NCBI GenBank assembly: GCA_002336035.1
Contig: DDED01000150.1
Location: forward strand, 1 to 9,563
Reading direction: 5' to 3'
DNA length: 9,563 nucleotides
From: Cellvibrionales bacterium UBA1963
GTDB lineage: Bacteria; Pseudomonadota; Gammaproteobacteria; Pseudomonadales; UBA7434
The notes under the pieces were generated by a model. It made no database searches, was not told the DNA's origin, and saw nothing but the letters and a program-made list of their open reading frames with translations. Of the stretch, positions 1-6,413 are shown piece by piece (the stretch's first letter is position 1; each line of letters starts with the position of its first letter). The position numbers and the translations under genes were made by a program.

Positions 1-380
1 CAGAGACAGAGACAGAGGCAGAGGCAGAGGCAGAGGCAGAGGCAGAGGCAGAGACGAGCGGTGATGAAAAGGTTTTATTTTCAAAAAACATGTGGTTGTT
101 TTTCTTTTTAACGCTCGCCAATGCCGGTTTAATAGCTAGCTTGTTGCTGTTGTATCGTCGCTATTTTTCATCATCAGTTATCCCATCCACAGTAGACAAA
201 GAGGATAAAGGTTTATTGGAGGTGAAAGATCAAGATTTGGCAGCTAGTAATGTGAATTCAGACACCGCTAATTATTCGTCGCCCCCTGAGGATGAACGTA
301 TTAACCGTGATTTTGACATCAGTCAACAAGACAGTAGCGGTGCTAATAGCGACAGAACGGACCGCAATGACAAAAGTTAG
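1..380 (+). CDS. C-terminal part of a single-pass membrane protein with a Glu-Ala/Thr repeat (partial at left edge)
   Basis: The reading frame containing the ATG at 90 is open through the left edge (first complete codon at 3), so this is the end of a longer gene, not a 96-residue protein. The visible part starts with alternating Glu-Thr and Glu-Ala residues encoded by hexanucleotide repeats. A short linker (TSGDEKVLFSKN) follows, then a hydrophobic stretch of about 20 residues from MWLFFF to LLLLY, then YRRYF. About 70 polar, acidic residues rich in Asp, Ser and Asn complete the protein. The Arg pair after the membrane segment suggests, by the positive-inside rule, an external N-terminal domain and a cytoplasmic tail. 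This resembles the C-terminal anchor of large VWA-type or other envelope proteins, but no family can be named from this fragment. It lies 273 bases upstream of a MoxR/VWA pair on the same strand; whether they are linked functionally is a guess. Confidence 0.75.
   Translation, partial: ETETEAEAEAEAEAEAETSGDEKVLFSKNMWLFFFLTLANAGLIASLLLLYRRYFSSSVIPSTVDKEDKGLLEVKDQDLAASNVNSDTANYSSPPEDERINRDFDISQQDSSGANSDRTDRNDKS
3..56 (+). repeat. Tandem hexanucleotide repeat (GAGGCA/GAGACA), coding
   Basis: Nine consecutive 6-base units are visible: two GAGACA units, six identical GAGGCA units (15-50) and one GAGACG. They are read in frame as Glu-Thr/Glu-Ala dipeptides of the membrane protein. The unit is a multiple of three, so slippage would change the length of the acidic spacer without breaking the frame. 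The repeat may continue beyond the left edge. Confidence 0.95.
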
Positions 381-653
381 GGTGAAAAGCCAGTAGTACT
401 ATACGATTGATATTCTAAATATGATAGCCGTTACTCATTGTAACGTCTGACTACTTGCTGCGATAAAATCGATGGGGGCTTAATTCTTCGATGGCTTTTT
501 AGTTCATGCATCCACAGCGCAGATCTATTTTGCAATTGAAGGTTTTCCTCCAGCTGATAAGTTAATTACTTAACGTGAACTGAACTCTTAAGCCGTCAAA
601 TAATCAACTTTTGCGGCTCTTCGACATAATTTAAACTTAGTGGATGAATTATT
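381..653. other. Intergenic region before the MoxR gene
   Basis: This 273-base gap has no convincing ORF. It contains a perfect 6-base inverted repeat at 429-445 (CGTTAC, loop TCATT, GTAACG) without a following T tract, and a 7-base direct repeat TCGATGG at 469-475 and 488-494. A CATAAT at 625-630 could be a -10 element for the MoxR gene, but no good -35 sits at the right distance. The gap suggests that the MoxR/VWA pair has its own promoter. Confidence 0.4.
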
Positions 654-1505
654 GTGACAACTTTTAAAAGCACCTCCAAATATATTGCTAGTGATGATCT
701 TGCAATGTCCGTTAACGCTGCGATTGCCTTGGAAAAACCGTTGCTTATTAAAGGAGAGCCAGGCACAGGAAAAACCATGTTAGCCGAGCAAATCGCTGAG
801 TCTACAGGCATGAGGCTATTTCAATGGCATATAAAATCAACGACCAAAGCGCATCAAGGCCTCTACGAATATGATGCGGTTTCTCGATTACGCGATTCTC
901 AATTAGGCGATAATAAAGTTGCCGATGTTGCAAACTATATTAAAAAGGGCAAACTTTGGGAATCATTTACCGCTGAGGAGCGAGTCGTCTTGTTAATCGA
1001 TGAAATCGATAAAGCCGACATTGAATTCCCAAATGACCTTCTACAAGAGCTCGATAAGATGGAGTTTTTTGTTTATGAGACAGGCGAGACAATTAAGGCA
1101 ATTAATCGCCCAGTGATTATTATCACCAGTAACAATGAAAAAGAGTTGCCCGATGCATTTTTAAGACGATGCTTTTTTCATTTTATTAACTTTCCAGACC
1201 GAACGACAATGAAATCAATCATTGATGTTCATTATCCTAATATACAAAAAACCTTGGTTGAGCAAGCGTTGGAAATCTTTTTTGAGCTAAGAGATATGCC
1301 GGGACTAAAGAAGCGTCCATCAACGTCTGAGTTGATTGATTGGTTAAAGTTATTAATGTCTGACGATGTGCCTGATGATATTTTAAAGCAACGCGATCAA
1401 TCAAAAGCCATACCGCCGCTGTACGGTGCCTTAATCAAGAATGAGCAAGATGTGCAACTGCTTGAACGCTTAGCATTTATGCATCGCCGTGAAAGTTCAC
1501 GTTAA
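654..1505 (+). CDS. MoxR-family AAA+ ATPase
   Basis: The 283-residue protein is a MoxR-type AAA+ ATPase (AAA_5/AAA_3 group). The Walker A motif GEPGTGKT is at residues 34-41, Walker B with VVLLIDEID at 111-119, sensor 1 TSN at 158-160, and the arginine-finger region LRRCFF at about 170-175. The conserved blocks WHIKSTTKAHQGLYEYDAV and KKGKLWESF match the MoxR subgroup that is paired with CoxE-like VWA proteins in pseudomonads and relatives. MoxR ATPases are thought to act as cytoplasmic chaperones that use ATP to assemble complexes or insert metal cofactors, as in the RavA-ViaA and CoxD-CoxE systems. The client here is unknown. The GTG at 654 is chosen because the N-terminus (TTFKSTSKYIASDDL) fits the family; a weak GGA lies 9 bases upstream. 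The VWA gene follows 28 bases after the stop, so the two are probably one operon. Confidence 0.93.
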   Translation: MTTFKSTSKYIASDDLAMSVNAAIALEKPLLIKGEPGTGKTMLAEQIAESTGMRLFQWHIKSTTKAHQGLYEYDAVSRLRDSQLGDNKVADVANYIKKGKLWESFTAEERVVLLIDEIDKADIEFPNDLLQELDKMEFFVYETGETIKAINRPVIIITSNNEKELPDAFLRRCFFHFINFPDRTTMKSIIDVHYPNIQKTLVEQALEIFFELRDMPGLKKRPSTSELIDWLKLLMSDDVPDDILKQRDQSKAIPPLYGALIKNEQDVQLLERLAFMHRRESSR

Positions 1506-1533
1506 ATACAGTAATGTAAAAGGCGATTGTTAG

Positions 1534-2709
1534 ATGCTACTGAATTTCTTCGATACTTTGCGTCGTTATGGCGTGCCCGTCACTATTGGTGAGTTTCTTG
1601 ACCTGTTACAGGCTCTTGATGAAACGTTAGTGTTTGCTGACCAAGAAAGATTTTATCATTTGTCCCGTTTAATTTTAGTTAAAGATGAAAAGCATTTCGA
1701 TAAATTCGATCGTGCGATTGACGCTTTTTTTAATGGTCTTGAATCAATGGAAGGCATGTTAGAGGCGTTAATTCCAGATGATTGGGTTCGAGACGCATTT
1801 CATAAAGAGCTTAGCCAAGAAGAATTAGATAAACTGCAGACATTTGATAATCTAGAGCAGTTAATTGAGCAATTTAAAGAGCGGTTAGCTGAGCAAGATG
1901 AAAGGCATGAAGGCGGCAACAAATGGATTGGTACAGGCGGCACTTCGCCCTTTGGTAATAACGGCTATCACCCTGAGGGTATTCGTGTTGGCGGTGAAGG
2001 TAAAAACAACAAAGCAGTAAAGGTTTGGGAAAAAAGAGACTACAAAAATCTTGATGGCGACAGTGCTCTAGGAACGCGTAATATTCAACTGGCACTGCGT
2101 CGATTGCGTAAATTTGCACGGGCTGGGGCAGAGGATCTATTAGATCTCGATGACACGATTAGTTCTACGGCAAGAAATGCGGGAATGCTTGATATAAAAA
2201 TGGTTCCTGAGCGCCACAATGCCGTGAAAGTTCTCATATTCTTTGATATTGGCGGATCGATGGATTACCACGTCGCGGCTTGCGAGCAACTGTTTTCAGC
2301 TGTGCGGTCTGAGTTCAAGCATTTAGAATTTTTTTACTTTCATAATTTCATTTACGAATCAGTCTGGAAAGACAATCGGCGTAGAATGAACGAGTCGACC
2401 TCAACGGTCGACATCCTTAATAAATACGCACACGACTATAAAGTGATATTTGTCGGTGACGCCGCGATGTCACCCTACGAAATTATTTCTGATGGCGGCA
2501 GTGTTGAACATTGGAATAAAGAATCTGGCGAAGTTTGGATGCGCCGCGTGCTTGGTAATTATCCCCAAGTCGCATGGATCAATCCGATCAATCAAAGTGA
2601 ATGGCAGTATTCTCAGTCAACGCGTATTGTCGAAGAGCTGTTTGAGGGCAATATGTTCCCAATGACGGTGAATGGCTTAGAGGCCTGTATGGCACATCTT
2701 GCTCGTTAG
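1534..2709 (+). CDS. VWA domain-containing CoxE-like protein, partner of the MoxR ATPase
   Basis: This 391-residue protein belongs to the CoxE-like VWA family that occurs beside MoxR ATPases. An N-terminal helical part (about 1-125) is followed by a Gly-rich linker (GGNKWIGTGGTSPFG, about 127-141) and a basic segment around LRRLRKFAR. The VWA domain runs from about 228 to the end. The metal-site (MIDAS) motif is DIGGSMD at 238-244, so the first Ser of the usual DxSxS is Gly. From memory, close relatives also have Gly here. A second conserved acidic site is GDAAMSPYE at 308-316. No signal peptide or membrane segment is seen, so it is probably cytoplasmic and acts as adaptor or substrate-recognition partner for the ATPase. 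An AGG lies 10 bases before the ATG. The gene ends 3 bases from the stop of the opposing methyltransferase gene, with no terminator between. Confidence 0.92.
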   Translation: MLLNFFDTLRRYGVPVTIGEFLDLLQALDETLVFADQERFYHLSRLILVKDEKHFDKFDRAIDAFFNGLESMEGMLEALIPDDWVRDAFHKELSQEELDKLQTFDNLEQLIEQFKERLAEQDERHEGGNKWIGTGGTSPFGNNGYHPEGIRVGGEGKNNKAVKVWEKRDYKNLDGDSALGTRNIQLALRRLRKFARAGAEDLLDLDDTISSTARNAGMLDIKMVPERHNAVKVLIFFDIGGSMDYHVAACEQLFSAVRSEFKHLEFFYFHNFIYESVWKDNRRRMNESTSTVDILNKYAHDYKVIFVGDAAMSPYEIISDGGSVEHWNKESGEVWMRRVLGNYPQVAWINPINQSEWQYSQSTRIVEELFEGNMFPMTVNGLEACMAHLAR

Positions 2710-2712
2710 CGG

Positions 2713-3507
2713 TTAAGCAAAGGCAATGAGTGCCGCAGTAATCGCTACATTGAGAGATTCAACGCCATTACTCATAGGAATATAAACGCTAAATTTGGCG
2801 TTTATTCTCGCTGTATTACTGACCCCATCTGTTTCATTACCAAGTACGAATGCGGTAGCCTGCGTGCAGTATTTTTTGATCTCATGGTAGGCAATAATAT
2901 TATCTTCATTGTGGCCATTATTTTTTGCTTCGAGAGTGGCAATAGCAATATTGTTATCAGAGATGATCTTTAAGCCATCACATATTGATTCGCAACGAAT
3001 AATAGGGCATTTGAATATCGTTCCGGCACTGGCTTTAATGACCAGCGGGCCTAATTCTGCAGTCCCTTGTTTGGGAATGATCACTGCGGTGATTCCCGCT
3101 GCCGCTGCCGAGCGAATAATCAAGCCGACGTTTTGTGGATTAGTCACTGCATCAAGGACTAAAAAGCGATCGCTTGCAGTGTTTTCGTATTGGTTGAAAA
3201 AATCCTCAATGGTAAAGTAGTTCGATAATGTTAGGTCCGCTGCCACTCCTTGGTCTTGTTTGCTGTTTCTCGATATTCTTGATAAAACGCGTTTGTCGAC
3301 CCAGTTCAGCTGCACATGTTGACTTTCAGCCAGTGTTTCGATGTTTGCCAGAATTTTTGCTGGTTTATTGCTCAGTGCCAAATGAACCTTGGCTATCGAA
3401 ATGGAAGGGTCTTGTAACGCTTCAAGAACCGGTTTGCGCCCATAAATTGTTAACATTCCATCGTATTTTTTTTTCTTTTCACGATAAGAACTTGGATCTG
3501 TTGTCAT
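2713..3507 (-). CDS. SpoU/TrmH-family RNA 2'-O-methyltransferase
   Basis: The 264-residue protein has the three SPOUT/TrmH motifs. Motif 1 is NPQNVGLIIRSA at 123-134 (catalytic Arg132), motif 2 is VLGNETDGVS at 221-230, and motif 3 is IPMSNGVESLNV at 243-254, which forms the knot that binds S-adenosylmethionine. The N-terminal part (about 18-92, starting IYGRKPVLEAL and ending near QGVAA) resembles the SpoU substrate-binding domain (L30e-like fold), as in RlmB. It is preceded by a short Lys-rich stretch, REKKKKY. The enzyme should methylate a ribose 2'-OH of rRNA or tRNA. The exact target cannot be told, and it need not be the RlmB site, because the sequence looks like a paralogue. The ATG at 3507 has an AGAG-type ribosome site a few bases upstream and overlaps the stop of a small upstream ORF by ATGA. 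Confidence 0.9.
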   Translation of the reverse strand: MTTDPSSYREKKKKYDGMLTIYGRKPVLEALQDPSISIAKVHLALSNKPAKILANIETLAESQHVQLNWVDKRVLSRISRNSKQDQGVAADLTLSNYFTIEDFFNQYENTASDRFLVLDAVTNPQNVGLIIRSAAAAGITAVIIPKQGTAELGPLVIKASAGTIFKCPIIRCESICDGLKIISDNNIAIATLEAKNNGHNEDNIIAYHEIKKYCTQATAFVLGNETDGVSNTARINAKFSVYIPMSNGVESLNVAITAALIAFA

Positions 3508-3701
3508 GGTTCTTTTCTCTCTTGAAAAATCTGTTGATGGTATTGAGCAAAAGCGCTGTTGAGTTGCTTTTTCTTCGTATTAATGCCGTCGTTATTTTTT
3601 GGCAATGAATATCTGCGTAAAAGGGAAGTGACCCTCCTTTTTTTGGATGGAGCAAGAGGTCTTCGAGGGTTAATTATAAAATCAGCGTTATTATGGATCA
3701 C
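3504..3701 (-). CDS. Possible small basic protein translationally coupled to the RNA methyltransferase
   Basis: A 65-codon ORF ends with TGA overlapping the methyltransferase ATG (ATGA), a typical coupled arrangement. The product would be basic and polar (SKKRRV, LLRRYSL, TKKKQ) and ends in AFAQYHQQIFQERKEP. I recognise no family. The furthest start is GTG at 3701 with no evident ribosome site. An internal TTG near 3605 would give about 33 residues. An AGGAGG sits at about 3633-3638 but has no start codon at the right distance and simply encodes Arg-Arg. The 5' end also approaches the NtrC-like box at 3715-3731. The overlap is the only positive evidence, so the ORF may be spurious or translated only as a leader. 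Confidence 0.3.
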   Translation of the reverse strand: MIHNNADFIINPRRPLAPSKKRRVTSLLRRYSLPKNNDGINTKKKQLNSAFAQYHQQIFQERKEP

Positions 3702-3714
3702 TTAAATATATTTA

Positions 3715-3731
3715 TGCACTATATTGGTGAA
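3715..3731 (+). promoter_or_regulatory. Predicted NtrC (NRI) binding site
   Basis: The sequence TGCACTATATTGGTGAA is a dyad. It agrees at all but one position with TGCACTATATTGGTGCA, the form of the enterobacterial NtrC box known from glnA and amtB-glnK promoters. It lies 154 bases before the amt start codon, a sensible place for an upstream activator site. It implies induction of amt under nitrogen limitation through NtrB-NtrC. Confidence 0.65.
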
Positions 3732-3872
3732 AATAATGGCTGCCACTGTATTAAACTCTGTTATTCGTTAGATTTTTTTACAAAACACTAACATTCCACT
3801 CGATTTGCCTCAATAAAGCCCATAGTATCGTTTTCAAATTGTAAGTCAAAACGCCCGTGTTTGATGTGAATG

Positions 3873-3877
3873 AGGAG
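3873..3877 (+). promoter_or_regulatory. Ribosome binding site that fixes the amt start at TTG 3885
   Basis: AGGAG lies 7 bases before the in-frame TTG at 3885. The longer ORF would begin at the ATG at 3870, but that ATG runs directly into the AGGAG and has no ribosome site of its own. The TTG start also gives a cleaner signal peptide. Confidence 0.75.
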
Positions 3878-3884
3878 CTTAATT

Positions 3885-5180
3885 TTGAATATCGTAAAAA
3901 ACAGCCAACAATTAGTGTTTGCCACTGCCTTGATGCTCAGTGGTTCGGTCTTTGCCGATGACGGCTTAAATAGTGCTAATACAGCATGGGTTATGACATC
4001 TACGGCCTTGGTTTTATTCATGACATTACCAGGGTTGGCATTATTTTATGGCGGTTTAGTGCGCTCGAAGAACGTTTTATCGGTCTTGATGCAATGCTTT
4101 TCAATTGCGTGTGTGGCTTCGGTGGTTTGGTTCGTTGCGGGCTACAGTCTCGCCTTCGGAGCAGGTAATGGTTTTATTGGTGATCTAAGCAATCTATTTT
4201 TAGCCAATGTTGCCGAGGATACGCTGTTTGGCGATATTCCTGAAAGTGTTTTTTTAATGTTCCAAATGACTTTCGCAATTATTACACCGGCTCTGGTGAT
4301 TGGGGGGTTTGCCGAGCGGATGAAATTTAGCTCAGTGATGTTATTTACCGTTTTCTGGTTGCTCGCCGTTTATGCACCCGTATGCCATTGGGTATGGGGC
4401 GGTGGTTGGCTTGCTCAAATGGGCACCTTAGACTTTGCTGGGGGTATTGTTGTACACATCACTGCCGGTGTCGCCGCGTTGGTAGCCGCTATTATGGTTG
4501 GCCCTCGCAGCGGTTTTTCTGTCACACCAATGCCTCCTCATAATTTAACGTTGTCAGTAGCCGGTGCAGGCATGCTGTGGGTGGGTTGGTTTGGCTTTAA
4601 TGGTGGCAGTGCTTTAGGCGCTAATGGCGATGCTGGCATGGCGATCTTAGTGACGCATCTTTCGGCGGCTTGTGGTGCGGCCACTTGGGCAGGTATTGAA
4701 TGGCTGAAGTACGGTAAGCCCAGTGTGTTAGGTATCATCACGGGCATGGTTGCAGGCTTAGGCACGATTACGCCAGCGTCAGGCTTTGTTGGCCCTGCAG
4801 GTGCTGTGGTTATTGGTATATCTGCTGGGGCGGTTTGTTTCTATGCAACGATGTACATCAAACAGACCTTAAAAATCGATGATTCGCTTGACGTAATGCC
4901 TGTTCACGGTGTCGGTGGTATTTTAGGCAGTCTAGCCGTGGCTGTTTTTGCAAGCTCAGAGTTAGGACTTTTCAGCGGTCAAGGCTTAGAAAATACTATA
5001 TCTGCGCAGCTTGTCATTCAAGCCAAGGCTATAGTGGCAACGATTGCGTATACAGGCTTTGTGACGTTTATCATCTTTAAAGTGATTGCTGTTTTGACCG
5101 GTGGTATTCGTGTTGACGAAGAAGAAGAGTCACAGGGTCTTGATATCGTCTCCCATAATGAAAGAGGTTATGACATTTAA
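3885..5180 (+). CDS. amt: Ammonium transporter (Amt/AmtB family)
   Basis: Starting at TTG 3885 the protein has 431 residues. A signal peptide (MNIVKNSQQLVFATALMLSGSVFA, likely cut before Asp25) precedes the usual 11 membrane helices. Every signature pore residue falls at the spacing of E. coli AmtB. The twin histidines are His191 (in GGIVVHITAG) and His341 (in MPVHGVGGI), 150 residues apart. The phenylalanine gate is Phe130 and Phe238, the recruitment-site Trp is Trp171, and the conserved Asp is Asp183 in LDFAGG. The C-terminal cytoplasmic tail (GGIRVDEEEESQGLDIVSHNERGYDI) has the form that docks PII proteins. It imports ammonium across the inner membrane. Unlike most bacterial amt genes, no glnK lies beside it; both neighbours are on the opposite strand. 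An NtrC-like box upstream and a strong terminator downstream make it a single-gene unit, probably induced by nitrogen starvation. Confidence 0.97.
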   Translation: MNIVKNSQQLVFATALMLSGSVFADDGLNSANTAWVMTSTALVLFMTLPGLALFYGGLVRSKNVLSVLMQCFSIACVASVVWFVAGYSLAFGAGNGFIGDLSNLFLANVAEDTLFGDIPESVFLMFQMTFAIITPALVIGGFAERMKFSSVMLFTVFWLLAVYAPVCHWVWGGGWLAQMGTLDFAGGIVVHITAGVAALVAAIMVGPRSGFSVTPMPPHNLTLSVAGAGMLWVGWFGFNGGSALGANGDAGMAILVTHLSAACGAATWAGIEWLKYGKPSVLGIITGMVAGLGTITPASGFVGPAGAVVIGISAGAVCFYATMYIKQTLKIDDSLDVMPVHGVGGILGSLAVAVFASSELGLFSGQGLENTISAQLVIQAKAIVATIAYTGFVTFIIFKVIAVLTGGIRVDEEEESQGLDIVSHNERGYDI

Positions 5181-5196
5181 GACGCATTATTCATTG

Positions 5197-5226
5197 AAAA
5201 CCCGCACTTTTTTGGCGGGTTTTTTT
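5197..5226 (+). terminator. Rho-independent terminator of amt
   Basis: AAAACCCGC (5197-5205) pairs with GCGGGTTTT (5215-5223) around a 9-base loop, and a run of seven T ends at 5226. It begins 16 bases after the amt stop. Read leftward, the A run gives a short U tract, so it may also help stop transcription from the convergent panE-like gene. Confidence 0.92.
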
Positions 5227-5251
5227 ATGACTGACTCCGAGCGTGACTGTG

Positions 5252-6226
5252 TTAGCTATGCGGTGTTAATGCATTGACCAGTTCTAGGTTATGTGGGCAA
5301 GGCACATTATATTGCTGGGCGAGTCTGATAAAATAAATATTAAGGTGCTCAATTTCCAATTGCCGTCCTTTTCTCACATCATGTAACATCGATGACGTAT
5401 TTTTTTCGGTTAATACGGCAATTTCTTTTGTCTCACTGAAAATCTCCTCGGCTTGTATTGTAATGGGGGCGTTAGACCGATTGATAATGTTAGCGAGCTC
5501 TTCGCATAAGGCCTTTATTCTTATCATTTTAACTGGATCATTGAACAACTCACCGTTACTGCACTGATAAAAAGCTGTGAGCGGATTGATCACACAATTA
5601 ACCAGTGCCTTATGCCAAATTTTTTCTTCGATATCGTGAACCACGGTGGTGTTCAAAAAGAGGGGCGGGAGCCCGAAAGGAGTAGATTCATTAATTTGTT
5701 GAGCCCTATCGCGACTGCCTAGCTGGAGTCGACCAATATAATTATGACCTTCGCCTGTGTGGGTAAGTTTAAAGGGTTGTCTTAAGCGCGCTCCGTCCGA
5801 AACGACAGCTTGCACCAATTGCCGATCATTTTTTTCACACTGAAGCGCAGCCTGTAAGGCGTGGTGCATACCCAATCCATTGCTGAGGGTAATCACTGTG
5901 GCCGAAGTGCAGAGTTGCGGAAGAACATTGCCCAGCGCGCTGAGCGCGTCATAAGCTTTTGTTGCTATGATGAGGTGAGATACTGATCGTGCTTCGCGAC
6001 TCAGTTGATGATGGTCAAGCAATTCAACAGTGACCGTCTTTTTTTCCATGTTGCTAAAGAGTTGGGTGTATTCAATCGTTTGTTGATTTAAATACAGGTC
6101 GCTATCTTTTAACGTCTTTACTAGCATCGACACCTGACAACCTGCCTCACGTAAGGCGCAAGCCCACAGGCAACCTACAGGGCCCGCGCCTAAAATATAC
6201 CAATGATTTTTGTTTAATTGATCCAC
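5252..6226 (-). CDS. panE: 2-dehydropantoate 2-reductase family protein (PanE/ApbA)
   Basis: The 324-residue protein has the ketopantoate reductase architecture. An N-terminal Rossmann fold binds NADPH through GAGPVG at 13-18, with ATKAYD at 88-93, and an all-helical C-terminal catalytic domain follows. The expected catalytic Lys is Lys206 in IWHKALVNCVINPL, with Asn210 and Asn214. The substrate-binding block NTSSMLHDVRKGR...LEIEHLN (276-296) carries Ser278/Ser279 and Glu291. PanE reduces 2-dehydropantoate to pantoate for coenzyme A synthesis in the cytoplasm. The identity is supported by the divergent yajQ next door, the same pair of neighbours as in E. coli. The family contains other 2-oxoacid reductases, so substrate is inferred. 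Length is slightly above the E. coli enzyme (303). The start is GTG at 6226 with a weak GAGAG upstream; no later start precedes the nucleotide-binding loop. Confidence 0.85.
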   Translation of the reverse strand: MDQLNKNHWYILGAGPVGCLWACALREAGCQVSMLVKTLKDSDLYLNQQTIEYTQLFSNMEKKTVTVELLDHHQLSREARSVSHLIIATKAYDALSALGNVLPQLCTSATVITLSNGLGMHHALQAALQCEKNDRQLVQAVVSDGARLRQPFKLTHTGEGHNYIGRLQLGSRDRAQQINESTPFGLPPLFLNTTVVHDIEEKIWHKALVNCVINPLTAFYQCSNGELFNDPVKMIRIKALCEELANIINRSNAPITIQAEEIFSETKEIAVLTEKNTSSMLHDVRKGRQLEIEHLNIYFIRLAQQYNVPCPHNLELVNALTPHS

Positions 6227-6254
6227 TGAATCGGGCTCTCTCTGTCAATTGATT

Positions 6255-6283
6255 AATTTAGGACATAGTTTTTATCGTATCAA
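6255..6283 (-). promoter_or_regulatory. Candidate sigma70 promoter for the panE-like gene
   Basis: On the minus strand TTGATA (6283-6278) is followed, after 17 bases, by TAAATT (6260-6255). That is five of six and four of six matches to consensus with ideal spacing. Transcription would start about 20 bases before the GTG at 6226. Confidence 0.4.
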
Positions 6284-6303
6284 CGCGCTAAAATAACTCA
6301 ACA

Positions 6304-6309
6304 TATAAT
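6304..6309 (+). promoter_or_regulatory. Possible -10 element for yajQ
   Basis: A perfect TATAAT lies in the divergent panE-yajQ gap, 105 bases before the yajQ ATG. The sequence 17-18 bases upstream (around 6280-6286) is a poor -35, so the call rests on the -10 alone. Confidence 0.3.
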
Positions 6310-6397
6310 TTAAGTTAGTTTCAGTCAATTAAATAATAACGGCGTTTTTTCTGGTCATTTACTTTTCGCACATGTCATTGCTTTCTATTGATGACGT

Positions 6398-6403
6398 TAG
6401 GAG
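6398..6403 (+). promoter_or_regulatory. Ribosome binding site that fixes the yajQ start
   Basis: TAGGAG lies 10 bases before the ATG at 6414. The upstream in-frame ATG at 6372 has no ribosome site and would add 14 residues absent from known YajQ proteins. Confidence 0.75.
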
Positions 6404-6413
6404 TCACTTACTT

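Larger units (their letters stand above)
3702..3884 (+). promoter_or_regulatory. Upstream control region of amt
   Basis: This AT-rich stretch between the leftward small ORF and the amt start holds the NtrC-like box at 3715-3731. A TTGC at 3805-3808, preceded by CCAC at 3796-3799, could be a remnant of a sigma54 -12/-24 promoter, but the -24 GG is TC here, so the match is poor. No clear sigma70 promoter was found. The distance from box to TTGC (about 80 bases) is compatible with activation from upstream. Confidence 0.45.

Noticed and set aside
2909..3608. Rightward ORFs of 103 and 126 codons opposite the RNA methyltransferase
   Set aside because: They lie antisense to, or mostly over, a gene with clear family motifs and show no recognisable domains or ribosome sites.
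3633..3638. AGGAGG on the minus strand as ribosome site for a shorter small ORF
   Set aside because: No start codon lies 5-10 bases downstream; the bases are in-frame Arg codons of the small ORF.
3624..3640. GGG-AAGTGA-CCC followed by T residues on the plus strand as a terminator
   Set aside because: The stem is only 3 G-C pairs with an interrupting TCC, and no gene on the plus strand ends upstream of it.
3794..3808. Sigma54 promoter before amt
   Set aside because: TTGC and CAC fit, but the nearly invariant -24 GG is TC; kept only as a weak remark in the control region.
3870..3884. ATG at 3870 as amt start
   Set aside because: It overlaps the AGGAG that serves TTG 3885, has no ribosome site of its own, and adds residues before the signal peptide.
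6372..6413. ATG at 6372 as yajQ start
   Set aside because: It adds 14 residues before the invariant MPSFDIVSEVD, and the TAGGAG site fits ATG 6414.
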